Of a DNA stretch of 64,000 nt, positions 1 to 9,174 are shown piece after piece. The position numbers and the translations under genes were made by a program. Location of the stretch: NCBI RefSeq assembly GCF_005144965.1, contig NZ_CP039704.1, positions 1,178,001 through 1,242,000 on the forward strand, in the 5' to 3' direction. Origin of the DNA: Hankyongella ginsenosidimutans (GTDB taxonomy: Bacteria > Pseudomonadota > Alphaproteobacteria > Sphingomonadales > Sphingomonadaceae). How positions within the stretch are numbered: the first letter of the stretch is position 1; every line of letters begins with the position of its first letter. Below the pieces are notes generated by a model, which worked only from the letters and a program-made list of their open reading frames with translations, did not search any database and was not told where the DNA came from.

Positions 1-842
1 ACGCCCTCTGGCAGCAGGTGCACGAACGGCGCATCGGCGTAGCGCGTTGCAAGCAGCGCGCGCAGATCGGCGACCGTCGCGCCGTTCGCCAGGTCGACGC
101 TGGTGGTCACCAGTTCACCCCGGTTCATGGGGATCAGGTGCGGCGTGAAGCTGACCCGGAGCACCGCGCCCGCCGCGTCGCCGAGCGCCTGCTCCATCTC
201 CGGCATGTGGCGGTGGCTGCCGATACCATAGGGATGCACCGCCTCTGCAACCTCGGTAAAGAGATTGGTTTCCTTGAGTGAGCGCCCGGCGCCGGTGACG
301 CCGGACAATGCGTTGATGACGATGCGCTGCGGGTCGATCGCCTGCACAAGCGGCAGCAGCGCCAGCAGCGCCGCCGTCGGATAGCAGCCGGGGCAGGCGA
401 CCAGGCGCGCCTGTGCGATGTCTTCCGCGAAATGTTCAGTCAGGCCGTAAACGGCCTCTGCCTGGAGGGTGAGCGCGGCGTGCGGCGCGCCATACCATGC
501 GGCATAGGTCTCAGGATCACGCAAACGGAAGTCGGCGGACAGGTCGATGACTTTGGGCGGGGCCGGGCGGTCAAAAATCCGGGCAATGATCTGCTGACTT
601 GCGCCATGCGGCAGGCAGCCGAAGACGGCATCAATCGTCGGCCAGTCGATCGTGTCGACTGTCGCCATGTCCGGCAGCTGCGCCGCTTGGAAATGCGGCC
701 AGACCGCTTGCGCGCTTTGGCCGGCCTTGCGTTCTGCAGCGAGCGCGGCGATTTCGATGGCCGGATGCGCAAGTGCCAAGCGGATCAGGTCAGCGCCGGT
801 GTAGCCGGACGCACCGAGAATCGCGATCCTGATCTTCTGCAC
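1..842 (-). CDS. argC: N-acetyl-gamma-glutamyl-phosphate reductase, 3' end outside window
   Basis: ArgC reduces N-acetylglutamyl phosphate to the semialdehyde in arginine synthesis, in the cytoplasm with NADPH. The N-terminus shows the nucleotide-binding ILGASGYTGADLIRL stretch. The catalytic cysteine lies in ACPGCYPTAALL, followed by NALSGVTGAGRSLKETN and the histidine-rich SHRHMPEMEQ region. The frame is open to the window edge, about 280 codons, so only the last part is missing. The start is GTG at 840-842, with GGAGG just upstream; no in-frame ATG lies nearby. Confidence 0.93.
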   Translation of the reverse strand, partial: MQKIRIAILGASGYTGADLIRLALAHPAIEIAALAAERKAGQSAQAVWPHFQAAQLPDMATVDTIDWPTIDAVFGCLPHGASQQIIARIFDRPAPPKVIDLSADFRLRDPETYAAWYGAPHAALTLQAEAVYGLTEHFAEDIAQARLVACPGCYPTAALLALLPLVQAIDPQRIVINALSGVTGAGRSLKETNLFTEVAEAVHPYGIGSHRHMPEMEQALGDAAGAVLRVSFTPHLIPMNRGELVTTSVDLANGATVADLRALLATRYADAPFVHLLPEG

Positions 843-1057
843 ACGGCCTCCATTTCTGCACACTCAGGCGCTGTGAACTAGGGTTTCAGGCGCGGCTCCG
901 CAAGGCGTTGCATCGCGCGCAAGGCCAAGCCTCGCATCGCCGTAAACATTCTGGAAACCAGGTTTTGCTAAGCCCGTACCGCAGGCGGTTTTTTCGCAGG
1001 CGGAACAAACTCTGGACTCCCAGGTCCTTAATTACTATTAGGCGAATCTGTTTATTC

Positions 1058-1785
1058 ATGCGGGGTTTTATGCGTTCGCTTTCAATGTTGCTGGCTGCTG
1101 CAGCGGCAGTGGGTGTGACTGGGTCTGTCAATGCATCCGTCTACACCATCGACGATTTTGCCGTGATTCAAGGTCCGGTTACCGACGTGACCGGTGGTGG
1201 TGCCACCGTTAACGGTCCAGTCGCGCTCGACAGCGGCACGCGCACGATCAGCGTCGAGGCATTCAGCAGCTTTTCCAACCGCAGGGCTGAAGCCGGCGTC
1301 GATTTCGTGATCGGGGACGACGACGCGGCGCTCAGTATTTTCGCGATTTCCAACGGCGCGATCTCAAGATCCATCGTCAAGTTGAGCTACTTTCTGAACC
1401 CGATCGGCGGTTTCGATGGAGAGGGCCAGGCGTCCCTGCTGCTGAATTTCCTGGCAAACGATCCGGGTGCCGGCGACACGACGTCCCTCGAGATCACGAT
1501 CCCGAACGCGAACCTCGGTTCGTTCGCCATCCCGGCCATCCCGCCGGCCTCGAACCTGGTGTCGATCGTGCTGAATACGGCGCAAAAGCGGCCCTGGTTG
1601 CGGGCGGTCCGCTGATCTTCACTTTCGACGGCTCGAACGCCTTTGACGTGGCGCTGGACAACATCAGCCTGATTTCTGGAGACACTGAGACGCAACCGCC
1701 GCAAGTGCCGGAACCGGCCACCTTGCTGACGATGGCTTCTGGCCTGATCCTTGGTGGCATCGGTCTGCGTCGTCGCAAGCGCTAG
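1058..1785 (+). CDS. PEP-CTERM sorting-signal surface protein (one frameshift)
   Basis: A signal peptide (MRSLSMLLAAAAAVGVTG) is followed by a beta-rich body. After one base is restored, the C-terminus is VPEPATLLTMASGLILGGIG plus an arginine/lysine tail, which is the tripartite PEP-CTERM signal. Such signals are processed by an exosortase in the inner membrane; none is encoded in this window. The break is at 1584-1587, where AAAA should read AAAAA: the upstream frame ends early at 1615, while the other frame gives the C-terminus above. ATGs at 1058 and 1070 are both possible starts. The stop TAG lies inside the left CTAG of the adjacent repeat. The body's function is unknown. Confidence 0.8.
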
Positions 1786-1908
1786 AGCCTGATCGGTTGA
1801 GGTTGAAGCATATGTGCTTCAACCGAGGGCGTGAATCAGGCTCTTATCAACAATTTAGACCATGATTCACGTTTCAGATTGATTCAATCTGAAACGATCA
1901 AGGTCTAG
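1782..1908. repeat. 127-bp CTAG-bounded palindromic repeat, copy A1
   Basis: The unit starts and ends with CTAG. It holds two nested stem-loops: AGAGCCTGAT with ATCAGGCTCT around an inner GGTTGAAGCA/TGCTTCAACC, then TAGACC/GGTCTA around GTTTCAGATTG/CAATCTGAAAC. The copy at 53647-53773 is the same length and differs at one base. It separates two convergent genes, and each takes its TAG stop codon from a terminal CTAG. It probably acts as a bidirectional terminator; the mobile or MITE-like origin is inference. Confidence 0.9.
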
Positions 1909-2768
1909 GCGAGGTCGTTGGGCAGGCCGTTGATCGCTTCTTCCAGTTCTGCGAAGGTGGGGCCATGGCGGTGGGCGTGTTGCGGCGGCCGACTTCGACC
2001 GAGACCTGCGGCGCCAGCCTGCAGGTGCGCGACCAGCATGATCTTCACCAGGTCGAACGGCTTACTATCCGCTTCCATGACCTGGCCGAGGCGGTTGGCG
2101 ATCGGACCCACCACGCAATAGGACAGCAGCACCCCGAGGAACGTCCCGGTCAACGCGCCGCCGATCAGGGCGCCGAGCACCTCGGTCGGCTGGTCGATCG
2201 AGCCCATGGTCTTGATGACCCCGAGCACGGCCGCGACGATCCCGATCGCCGGCAGACCTTCTGACATGTTGACCAGCGAGTGCTGGATCGCATGCTCTTC
2301 CTTGTGGTGCTTTTCGATGTCCTGCTCCATGGCCGATTCGACCTGATGCGGGTCCTCGAAGTTCATGGTCATCATGCGCAGGTAGTCGCAGATGAAATCC
2401 AACAGGTGATGGTCCTTGGCGATCTTGGGGAAATTCTGGAAGATCTTCGATTCTTCCGGGCGTTCGATATGACCCTCGATGGCGACGACGCCCTTGGCGC
2501 GGATCGTCTTCATCAGGATGAACATGAGGCAGAGCAGGTCCGCGAAATCCTGCTTCTTCCAGCTCTCGCCCTTGAAGGCGCGCCCCAGACCGCCGCCGGC
2601 GAGGATGCCCATGGAGTTGGCGACGATGAAGGCACCGACAGCGGCGCCGGCGATCGCCATCATTTCGTGCGGGAGCGCGTGCATGATGATTTCGAACTTG
2701 CCGCCCGAGATCACATAGCTGCCGAACACGCAGCCCATAACGACTGCCAGGCCGATGATAATAAACAT
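1905..2768 (-). CDS. motA: flagellar motor stator protein MotA
   Basis: MotA forms the proton-conducting stator with MotB in the inner membrane. The N-terminal helix (MFIIIGLAVVMGCVFGSYVI), the cytoplasmic loop and the later membrane pair with NMSEGLPAIGIVAAVLGV match the family, as does the length of 287 aa. Residues about 248-270 read as nonsense, but another frame gives QVSVEVGRR there and the original frame resumes at PTFAELEEAINGL. This indicates two nearby compensating indels around 1965-2015. No motB is present. The stop is supplied by the neighbouring repeat. acyP lies 68 bp upstream on the same strand. Confidence 0.93.
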   Translation of the reverse strand: MFIIIGLAVVMGCVFGSYVISGGKFEIIMHALPHEMMAIAGAAVGAFIVANSMGILAGGGLGRAFKGESWKKQDFADLLCLMFILMKTIRAKGVVAIEGHIERPEESKIFQNFPKIAKDHHLLDFICDYLRMMTMNFEDPHQVESAMEQDIEKHHKEEHAIQHSLVNMSEGLPAIGIVAAVLGVIKTMGSIDQPTEVLGALIGGALTGTFLGVLLSYCVVGPIANRLGQVMEADSKPFDLVKIMLVAHLQAGAAGLGRSRPPQHAHRHGPTFAELEEAINGLPNDLA

Positions 2769-2836
2769 AGTCCGGTACAGACCCTGGATGTGGATACGTC
2801 TGCCGCCACCATGGCGCTGTTAGGGTTAAGGCGGAC

Positions 2837-3133
2837 TTAAACCGTTGGCTTGCGCGTGAAACCGTCCGGCGCAACACCCCGCGCCGGTTCGATCGTCACG
2901 GCGTCGACCCGGGCAAGCGGCGGCCCGCGCCGCACGGAGGCCAGCAGCAACTCCACATCGCCCGCCGGCCCGATCACCAGCGCCTCGACGCTGCCGTCAA
3001 GCCGGTTGCGCACCCAGCCATTCAAGCCAAGGCGGCGCGCGGACCGGACCGTCCAGTCGCGAAACCCCACGCCCTGCACCTTGCCGGTGATAACCAGCCG
3101 GTGCGCGACGAGGTCAGCTTCACTCGAATTCAA
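2837..3133 (-). CDS. acyP: acylphosphatase
   Basis: Small cytosolic enzyme that hydrolyses carboxyl-phosphate bonds. The 98-aa product has the family signature: GKVQGVGFRDW carries the phosphate-binding arginine, and GLNGWVRNRLDGSVEALVIG carries the catalytic asparagine. There is no ATG in frame; the likely start is TTG at 3131-3133, which overlaps the end of pccA by 14 nt and suggests translational coupling. Family assignment is firm; the start codon is inferred. Confidence 0.9.
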   Translation of the reverse strand: MNSSEADLVAHRLVITGKVQGVGFRDWTVRSARRLGLNGWVRNRLDGSVEALVIGPAGDVELLLASVRRGPPLARVDAVTIEPARGVAPDGFTRKPTV

Positions 3134-5104
3134 GGATCACCTCATCGACCGCCAGACTTTGGCCCGCTGCGGCGTGAACGGCCTTGATGCGCGCCTTCTT
3201 CTCGGCGCGCAGGATGTTCTGCATCTTCATCGCCTCGACCACCGCCAGCGGCTGCCCGGCTTCGACCATATCGCCCTCAGCTGCATCGATCGAGACCACG
3301 AGGCCCGGCATGGGGCAGCGGAGCTGGCGCGAAAGGTCGGGCGGCGTTTTTCGATCATGTGTTGCGCCAGCCCGTGCGCGCGCGGCGTATGAACGGCGAT
3401 GGCGCGCGACAGGCCGCGCACCGTCAGGCGATAGCCGCGCGACAGGCGTTCGACCTCGGCTGCGAACGGCGCGCCGTTCATTGTCGCCGAGAAGAGCATC
3501 TGCCCGGGGCGCCAGTCCGTTTCCACGGCATAGGTTTCTTCGCCGATGCGCGCCGTCCGGCCCTCGATCCGCACTGCATGGGCCGTGCCGTCGATCACCG
3601 CGATCCACTCCGGCCCGAACTCCGCACCATGACCGTTCAACTGGCCCTCGATTCTCTGGGCATATTTGTTGGCGATGTCCGCCATCAGGCAGGCGGCGAC
3701 CGCCATGCGGCTTGCCAGCGCGGGCGTCAGCGGCGTGCCGGTGAAGCCTTCGGGATATTCCTCGCCGATAAAGGCGGTGGTGGCACCACCTGCACGGAAC
3801 CGCGGATGCTGCATCACGGCAGCGAGGAAGTCGCGGTTGTGGCGGATGCCCTGGACGACATAGCGATCGAGCGCGTCGAGCTGCAGGTCGGCGGCGGCGT
3901 CGCGGGTCGGGGCCCAGGTGATCAGCTTGGCGATCATCGGGTCGTAGAACATCGAGATTTCGGAGCCTTCAACCACGCCGGCATCGACGCGGATGTTGGC
4001 GTCCGGCGTTGTAACCGGCTGCGGCTCACGGTAGCGCGTCAGGCGGCCGATCGAGGGCAGGAAGCCGCGATAGGGGTCTTCCGCGTACAGGCGGCTTTCC
4101 ATCGCCCAGCCGTTCAGTTTGACCTGCGCCTGGGTGAAGCCGAGCGGCTCGCCGGAGGCGACGCGGATCATCTGTTCGACCAGGTCGAGGCCCGTGATCA
4201 TCTCCGTCACCGGATGCTCGACCTGCAGGCGGGTGTTCATCTCGAGGAAGTAGAAGCTGCGGTCCTTGCCGACGATGAACTCGACCGTGCCGGCGGAAAA
4301 ATAGCCGACGGCGCGGGACAGCGCGACCGCCTGCTCGCCCATCGCCTGGCGCATCTCCGGCGTGACGAACGGCGAGGGCGCTTCCTCGACCACCTTCTGG
4401 TGCCGGCGCTGGATCGAGCAGTCCCGCTCGCCGAGGTAGACGATATTGCCCTGCTGGTCGCCGAGCACCTGGATTTCGATGTGGCGCGGCTCGACCACGA
4501 ACTTCTCGATGAACACCCGGTCGTCGCCGAAGCTGGCGCGCGCCTCGGCCCGCACGTTCTCGAAAGTCTCGCGCACGTCCTTCGCGCTGTAGGCGAGCCG
4601 CATGCCCTTGCCGCCGCCGCCGGCGGACGCCTTCATCATGACCGGATAGCCGATGTCGTCGGCGATGCGCACCGCATGATCGGTATCGGTAATCTCGCCG
4701 ACAAAGCCCGGCACGACCGAGACGCCGGCGGCATGTGCGAGCTTCTTCGATTCGATCTTGTCGCCCATGGCGGCGATGGCGCCGGGCGGCGGGCCGATGA
4801 ACGTGATGCCGTTGTCCGCGCAGGCCTTGGCGAACCATTCCCGCTCGGACAGGAAGCCGTACCCCGGGTGCACCGCGTCGGCCCCGGTCCGCCTGCAGGC
4901 GGCGATGATCTTCTCGCCCAGCAGATAGGACTCGGCGGCGGGCGGCGGGCCCAGGTGCACGGCTTCATCCGCCATTTCGACGTGCAGGGCGGCGGCGTCC
5001 GCGTCCGAATACACGGCGACCGTTTTGATGCCGAGCTTGCGCGCCGTGCGGATGACCCGGCAGGCGATCTCGCCGCGATTGGCGATCAGGATCTTCCTGA
5101 GCAT
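3120..5104 (-). CDS. pccA: propionyl-CoA carboxylase, biotin-carrying alpha subunit (one frameshift)
   Basis: The alpha subunit carboxylates biotin with ATP and bicarbonate, then passes CO2 to PccB to make methylmalonyl-CoA. Order: biotin carboxylase N-domain ([16 protein letters not shown]), ATP-grasp with the glycine loop [12 protein letters not shown] and [14 protein letters not shown], a linker domain, and a C-terminal biotinyl domain with AMKMQN. The biotinyl lysine is 35 residues from the end. A TTTTT run at 3347-3351 (AAAAA in the gene) is one base short; restoring it joins MIEK to [19 protein letters not shown]. The inferred length of about 661 aa fits PccA. The start is the ATG before LRKIL. 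Confidence 0.93.
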
Positions 5105-5492
5105 GTATGTCTCCAAGTTCTCATACTGCGGACTCACGGGCCACCGTTCAAAGTGGCATGATACGCTTCATAAATTGATCGAATAGCGGAACTGTAAAGG
5201 CAGTATCCCCATGAGCGGGACTGAAAATCATCCCTTTTTGATCAGGCTGTTTCGTAGTGGGGCTACTGTTTGTACTGCGGCACTCATAGTCTCAGCGATA
5301 TCACCAGATCGATGAGGCCCCGGCCCAAGCTGCGCCATCACCCGAAGGTAGGTTTTCTCACAACGCTGGTGGCGGAGAGCCTGCACCTGGAACAAACGGA
5401 TTGCGGAGGGTCCATGTATTGCCTTCTTACTCTAGTTTATCGAAAAACACATAAACTGATATAAACTTTGCATACATCAATACGCCGCGCGC
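5105..5492. other. 388-bp gap between pccB and pccA, no supported gene
   Basis: No protein of recognisable family is visible on either strand, only frames under 40 codons. The segment is clearly AT-richer than its surroundings. At 5434-5467 it contains AGTTTAT and two ATAAACT half-sites (5434-5440, 5451-5457, 5461-5467), which could be an operator. It may carry the pccA promoter, but no convincing -35/-10 pair is visible. Confidence 0.5.
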
Positions 5493-7012
5493 TCACAGCG
5501 GAATGTTGTCGTGCTTCTTCCAGGGTTTTCCAGTGTCTTGGTGCGCAGCCCGATGGCGATGCGCCGACGGGTCGAATGCGGCATGATCACTTCGTCGATG
5601 AAGCCCTTGGCTGCCGCGACGAACGGGTTGGCGAAGCGCGCCTGGTATTCGGCGGTGCGCTCGGCGATGGCCTGCGGATCGCCGATATCCTTGCGGAAGA
5701 TGATCTCGACCGCGCCCTTGGCACCCATCACGGCGATTTCAGCGCTTGGCCAGGCGTAGTTCAGGTCGCCGCGCAGGTGCTTGGACGCCATGACGTCATA
5801 GGCCCCGCCATAGGCCTTGCGGGTGATGACGGTGATCTTCGGTACGGTCGCCTCCGCATAGGCGAACAGCAGCTTGGCGCCGTTCTTGATGATGCCGTTA
5901 TGCTCCTGGGCGACACCCGGCAGGAATCCCGGCACGTCGACGAAGGTGACGATCGGGATCGAGAAGGCGTCGCAGAAGCGCACGAACCGCCCGGCCTTCT
6001 TGCTGGCGGCGATGTCAAGGCAGCCGGCCAGCACCATCGGCTGGTTGGCAACGAAGCCCACCGGGTGGCCCTCGATGCGCCCGAAGCCGATGACGATGTT
6101 GCCCGCGTGCCCCGGCTGCAGCTCGAAGAAGTCGGCGTCGTCGACCACCTTCAGGATCAGCTCCTTGATATCGTAGGGCTTGTTCGGATTGTCCGGAATC
6201 AGAGTGTCAAGGCTCATCTCGACGCGCATCGGGTCGTCGTCGGACTCGCGGTAGGGCGGGTCCATGCGGTTGTTCAGCGGCAGAAAATCGAAGAAGCGCC
6301 GGGCCTCCAGCAGCGCCTCGACATCGTTTTCCAGCGCCAGATCGGCGACGCCGGATTTGGTCGAGTGGGTGACAGCGCCGCCCAGTTCCTCCTGGGTGAC
6401 GATCTCGTTGGTCACCGTCTTCACCACATCCGGGCCGGTGACGAACATGTAGCTTGAGTCCTTCACCATGAAGATGAAGTCGGTCATGGCCGGGGAATAG
6501 ACAGCCCCCGCGCATGGCCCCATGATGACGGACAATTGCGGCACCACGCCGCTCGCCAGCACGTTGCGCTGGAACACCTCGGCATAGCCGCCGAGCGAGG
6601 CCACGCCCTCCTGGATGCGCGCGCCGCCGGAATCGTTAAGACCGATGACCGGCGCGCCGACCTTCAATGCCATATCCATGATCTTGCAGATTTTCTGGGC
6701 ATGGCGTTCGGAGAGCGAGCCGCCGAACACGGTGAAATCCTGGCTGAACACGAAGGTCAGACGGCCGTTGATGGTGCCGGAGCCGGTGACCACGCCATCG
6801 CCGGGCACCACGGTCTCCTGCATGCCGAAGTCGACGCAGTTGTGCTCGACATACATGTCCAGCTCCTCGAACGAACCGGGGTCGAGCAGCAGATCGAGGC
6901 GTTCGCGCGCAGTGAGCCGGCCCTTGGCGTGCTGGGCGTCGATGCGGGCCTGGCCGCCGCCCATGCGCGCGCCTTCGCGCCGCCGCTCCAGTTCTTCGAT
7001 GACTTTCAGCAT
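5493..7012 (-). CDS. pccB: propionyl-CoA carboxylase, carboxyltransferase beta subunit (frameshift at C-terminus)
   Basis: PccB moves the carboxyl group from biotin to propionyl-CoA. The crotonase-like halves are present, with [40 protein letters not shown] and [19 protein letters not shown]. The last codons are shifted by a short GGG run at 5523-5525; with one base added the end reads [13 protein letters not shown] and stops at 5493-5495, the usual PccB C-terminus. The start ATG at 7010-7012 has GGAGG five bases upstream. pccB precedes pccA on the same strand. Confidence 0.95.
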
Positions 7013-7056
7013 GGTCGCCTCCCCGAAAACTGCTTGTGCCGCACATGCATGCCCGA

Positions 7057-7775
7057 TCAATCCGACGATGGTCCATGGACGTCGGCGAGAAGGCGCAAAA
7101 TTATTGCCGCCGTGTCAAGGTCGGCGCGCCGCGCGGCACGCGCCTTGGCGGCCTCCGGTCTTCGCCCCACTGTTCGGCCTGGTAGAGATCGTCGAGCTGA
7201 CCCGCGGCCCAGGCACGTTCCGGGTCGATCGCGCCGTCCGCGAACATCAGCCCGAGGATCAGCGAGCCGGTCACGGTCGTCGCCATGTGCGTGGCTGCCA
7301 GCGTCCAGGGATCGAGCGCATGGACGGCGGCCGACAGGCGCGCGCGCGTCGCCGGCGCCTGCGGGATCGGCATGACGCCGGCGCCGATCGTCAGGGCAAT
7401 GTCGAAGCGCCGGTTCGCCCAGTCGATCAGCGGGTCCCAGGCGGCGGCCTGCCGCGCGACCAGATCGGCCGGCCAGTCGGCCCGGTGGCACAACAGGTCG
7501 CTGGCGGCGTAGTTCGCGATTGCGTCCGCGACCGGCCCCGGGCTGGCCAGGATACCGTCTAGCACGGTGTTGGCGAGGCGGGTGATCGGCATCGATTTGG
7601 GGTCGACGGTCTCGCCCTGGCCCGCCCATTCGGCGGCGATGGCGTGCGCGAGCGCCACGGTCGGCAGCGCCAGCACGGCGCGGCCCGGCGTGCGGACGGG
7701 GCGACCGTCCAGCAGCACGGCATGACCGTCCCCGGTCGCCGCAACGCTGACCGCTGAATAGAAGCGGCGGGTCAT
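7057..7775 (-). CDS. ATP12-family F1-ATPase assembly chaperone (one frameshift)
   Basis: ATP12 proteins bind the F1 alpha subunit during ATP synthase assembly; F1 genes occur at 32.6-38.2 kb in this window. The N-terminus [20 protein letters not shown] with [15 protein letters not shown] is typical, followed by [11 protein letters not shown] and [13 protein letters not shown] missing C near 7160 shifts the end; the corrected C-terminus continues [20 protein letters not shown] and ends at 7057. The start overlaps the preceding small membrane protein by 4 nt. Confidence 0.88.
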
Positions 7776-7972
7776 CGCCGGACCCTGTGGGCGATCCGCG
7801 GGCCGATCAGCACGTAGATCAAGCCGACGCCGAACGCCGCCGCGGCCTGGCCCGGTTCCGGGTCACCGACCAGTTCGGTCCAGGCGATCAGCGGCGACAG
7901 CAGCAGCAACGCCCAGCCGGCAACGTGCAGCGAAGTTCCGAGCGACCGGCGCGAATCGTGACGCCGCTTCAT
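7772..7972 (-). CDS. small two-helix membrane protein of unknown function
   Basis: A 66-aa frame with a basic N-terminus (MKRRHDSRRS) and two hydrophobic segments, about residues 15-30 and 44-58, joined by a short acidic loop. I do not recognise a family. Its stop overlaps the ATP12 start by 4 nt (ATGA), which suggests co-translation with the F1 assembly factor and supports it being a real gene. Confidence 0.55.
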   Translation of the reverse strand: MKRRHDSRRSLGTSLHVAGWALLLLSPLIAWTELVGDPEPGQAAAAFGVGLIYVLIGPRIAHRVRR

Positions 7973-7999
7973 AGCCAGGCACGTCCTCTGTTAGTAAAT

Positions 8000-8063
8000 C
8001 CGCTCGTGGTGAGCTGGACGAACCACGAGCCGCTCAGCCCTTCGTCAAGCTCAGGGTGAGCGG
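8000..8063. repeat. double-hairpin repeat, copy S1
   Basis: The sequence starts CCGCTCGTGG and ends GGGTGAGCGG. It can fold as one long stem (TGAGC..GGACGAA with TTCGTC..GCTCA) or as two smaller hairpins (GCTCGTGG/CCACGAGC and CCGCTCA/TGAGCGG). Related copies are at 17594-17659, 28917-28980 and 53816-53883. It lies immediately upstream of the BrnT remnant. Confidence 0.8.
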
Positions 8064-8210
8064 CAAAATTTCATAGGCAGACAGGACCCTCAGATCTGAT
8101 TGTGTTACTCGCGATCTATCAGGATCGTGTTCACCCTGCGTGGCCAGGTGATGCGGCTGATCAGCTTTCGCCGGGCGCGGGACAAGGAGATGCGGCGCTA
8201 TGGTCGATAA
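8064..8210 (+). pseudogene. remnant of a BrnT-type toxin gene (C-terminal part only)
   Basis: The frame ending at 8208-8210 encodes VFTLRGQVMRLISFRRARDK then EMRRYGR, like the last beta strand and RISxRxA helix of BrnT ribonuclease toxins. Just upstream, another frame gives LIVLLAIYQDR, which fits the preceding strand. Only about 40 of the usual 90 codons can be traced before the S1 repeat. It overlaps the antitoxin start by 11 nt, as in intact brnTA operons. Assignment rests on a short stretch. Confidence 0.45.
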
Positions 8211-8499
8211 AATCGAAGGCAGAACGCCGGAACCGGATGGCGATGACGATAGCCCGGAGTGGACGGACGCCATGTTTGCGCGCGCCAAGCCAGCCGGCGA
8301 GATGCTGCCTCCGGACGCTGCGGCATTGCTGCTGCGCCGGCGTGGCAGGCCACGCATCACGGAGTCGATGCGCAAGCGCCAGGTGACCCTGCGGCTCGCT
8401 CCGGATGTCATTGCAGCGCTGCGCGCAACCGGCCCCGGCTGGATGGCGCGGGCGGAAGCCATGTTGCGGGCGGGGCTGGCGCTCGACGAAGGGAAATAA
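8200..8499 (+). CDS. BrnA-family antitoxin, apparently orphan
   Basis: A 99-aa protein whose C-terminal half has the BrnA pattern: RKRQVTLRLAPDVIAALRAT followed by GPGWMARAEAMLRAGLAL, a ribbon-helix-helix-like DNA-binding segment. The acidic, proline-rich N-terminus would be the toxin-binding part. BrnA represses its own brnTA promoter and neutralises BrnT. Here the toxin is only a fragment, so the antitoxin may be a relic or a stand-alone repressor. Confidence 0.7.
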   Translation: MVDKIEGRTPEPDGDDDSPEWTDAMFARAKPAGEMLPPDAAALLLRRRGRPRITESMRKRQVTLRLAPDVIAALRATGPGWMARAEAMLRAGLALDEGK

Positions 8500-8506
8500 C
8501 GCCGCT

Positions 8507-9170
8507 TCATGCCGCCCACCGGCGCAGGACGTCGCGTAGCTCGGCGGCCGTGTCGACGATCGCGTGGCGCCGGCATCCGCCAGTTCTTCCGGCGCATGAT
8601 AGCCCCAGGCGACGCCCAGCCCCAGGCTGCCGGCGGCCCGCGCCATGTCGATGTCGAACACGGTGTCGCCGATCATCACGGTGGTGGCGGGGCGTGGCCG
8701 ACGTCCAGCATCGCCGCCTCCAGCATCGAGGGGTGCGGCTTGGACGGGTGGCGATCCGCAGTCTGCAGGGTGTGGAAGTAACGCTTGAGGCCGTGGCGCT
8801 CGAGGCAGAGCTGCAGGCCGCGATCGGACTTGCCGGTTGCGACGCCAAGCTGGAAGCCGGCCTCCGCCAGCTCGACCACCAGATCAGCGATGCCGTCGAA
8901 CAGCGGCTCCTCCTCCAGCGCACCGTCCGCGCGCAGGCGCTGGAACGCACCCTTGTAATCATGGGCCATCGCAACCTGCTGGTCCGCAGCGGCGTCCGGC
9001 AGCAGTGCCTGCATGGCCTCGACCAGCGACAGGCCGACCACCCGCCGCACCCGCGCGGGGTCCGGCGCGTCCAGCCCATGGTGGGCGAATGTCGAGGCCA
9101 TGGCGCGGATGATGTTGGCCTGGCTGTCGACCAGCGTGCCGTCGCAATCGAAGACGATCAGCCGCGGCAT
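8507..9170 (-). CDS. HAD-superfamily phosphatase, phosphoglycolate-phosphatase-like (two frameshifts)
   Basis: Motif I is LIVFDCDGTLVDS at the N-terminus, with the nucleophile Asp. The cap helices follow, then LGVATGKSDRGL (motif II) and KPHPSMLEAAML (motif III lysine). Motif IV is in MIGDTVFDIDMARAAG, reached after one indel near 8690. A second indel near 8565 restores the end IVDTAAELRDVLRRWA. The length of about 221 aa suits Gph-like enzymes; the substrate cannot be read from sequence. The start is 4 nt past the preceding stop. Confidence 0.85.
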
Positions 9171-9174
9171 GCGG

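Noticed and set aside
3359..5161. 600-codon open frame on the plus strand opposite pccA
   Set aside because: It is the antisense shadow of a high-GC gene; no motifs, low-complexity composition, and the minus strand encodes a clear PccA.
5211..5315. 34-codon frame MSGTENHPFLIRLFRSGATV.. with a hydrophobic stretch
   Set aside because: Weakly placed AAAGG only, no homology visible, and it lies in non-coding-looking DNA; insufficient support for a gene.
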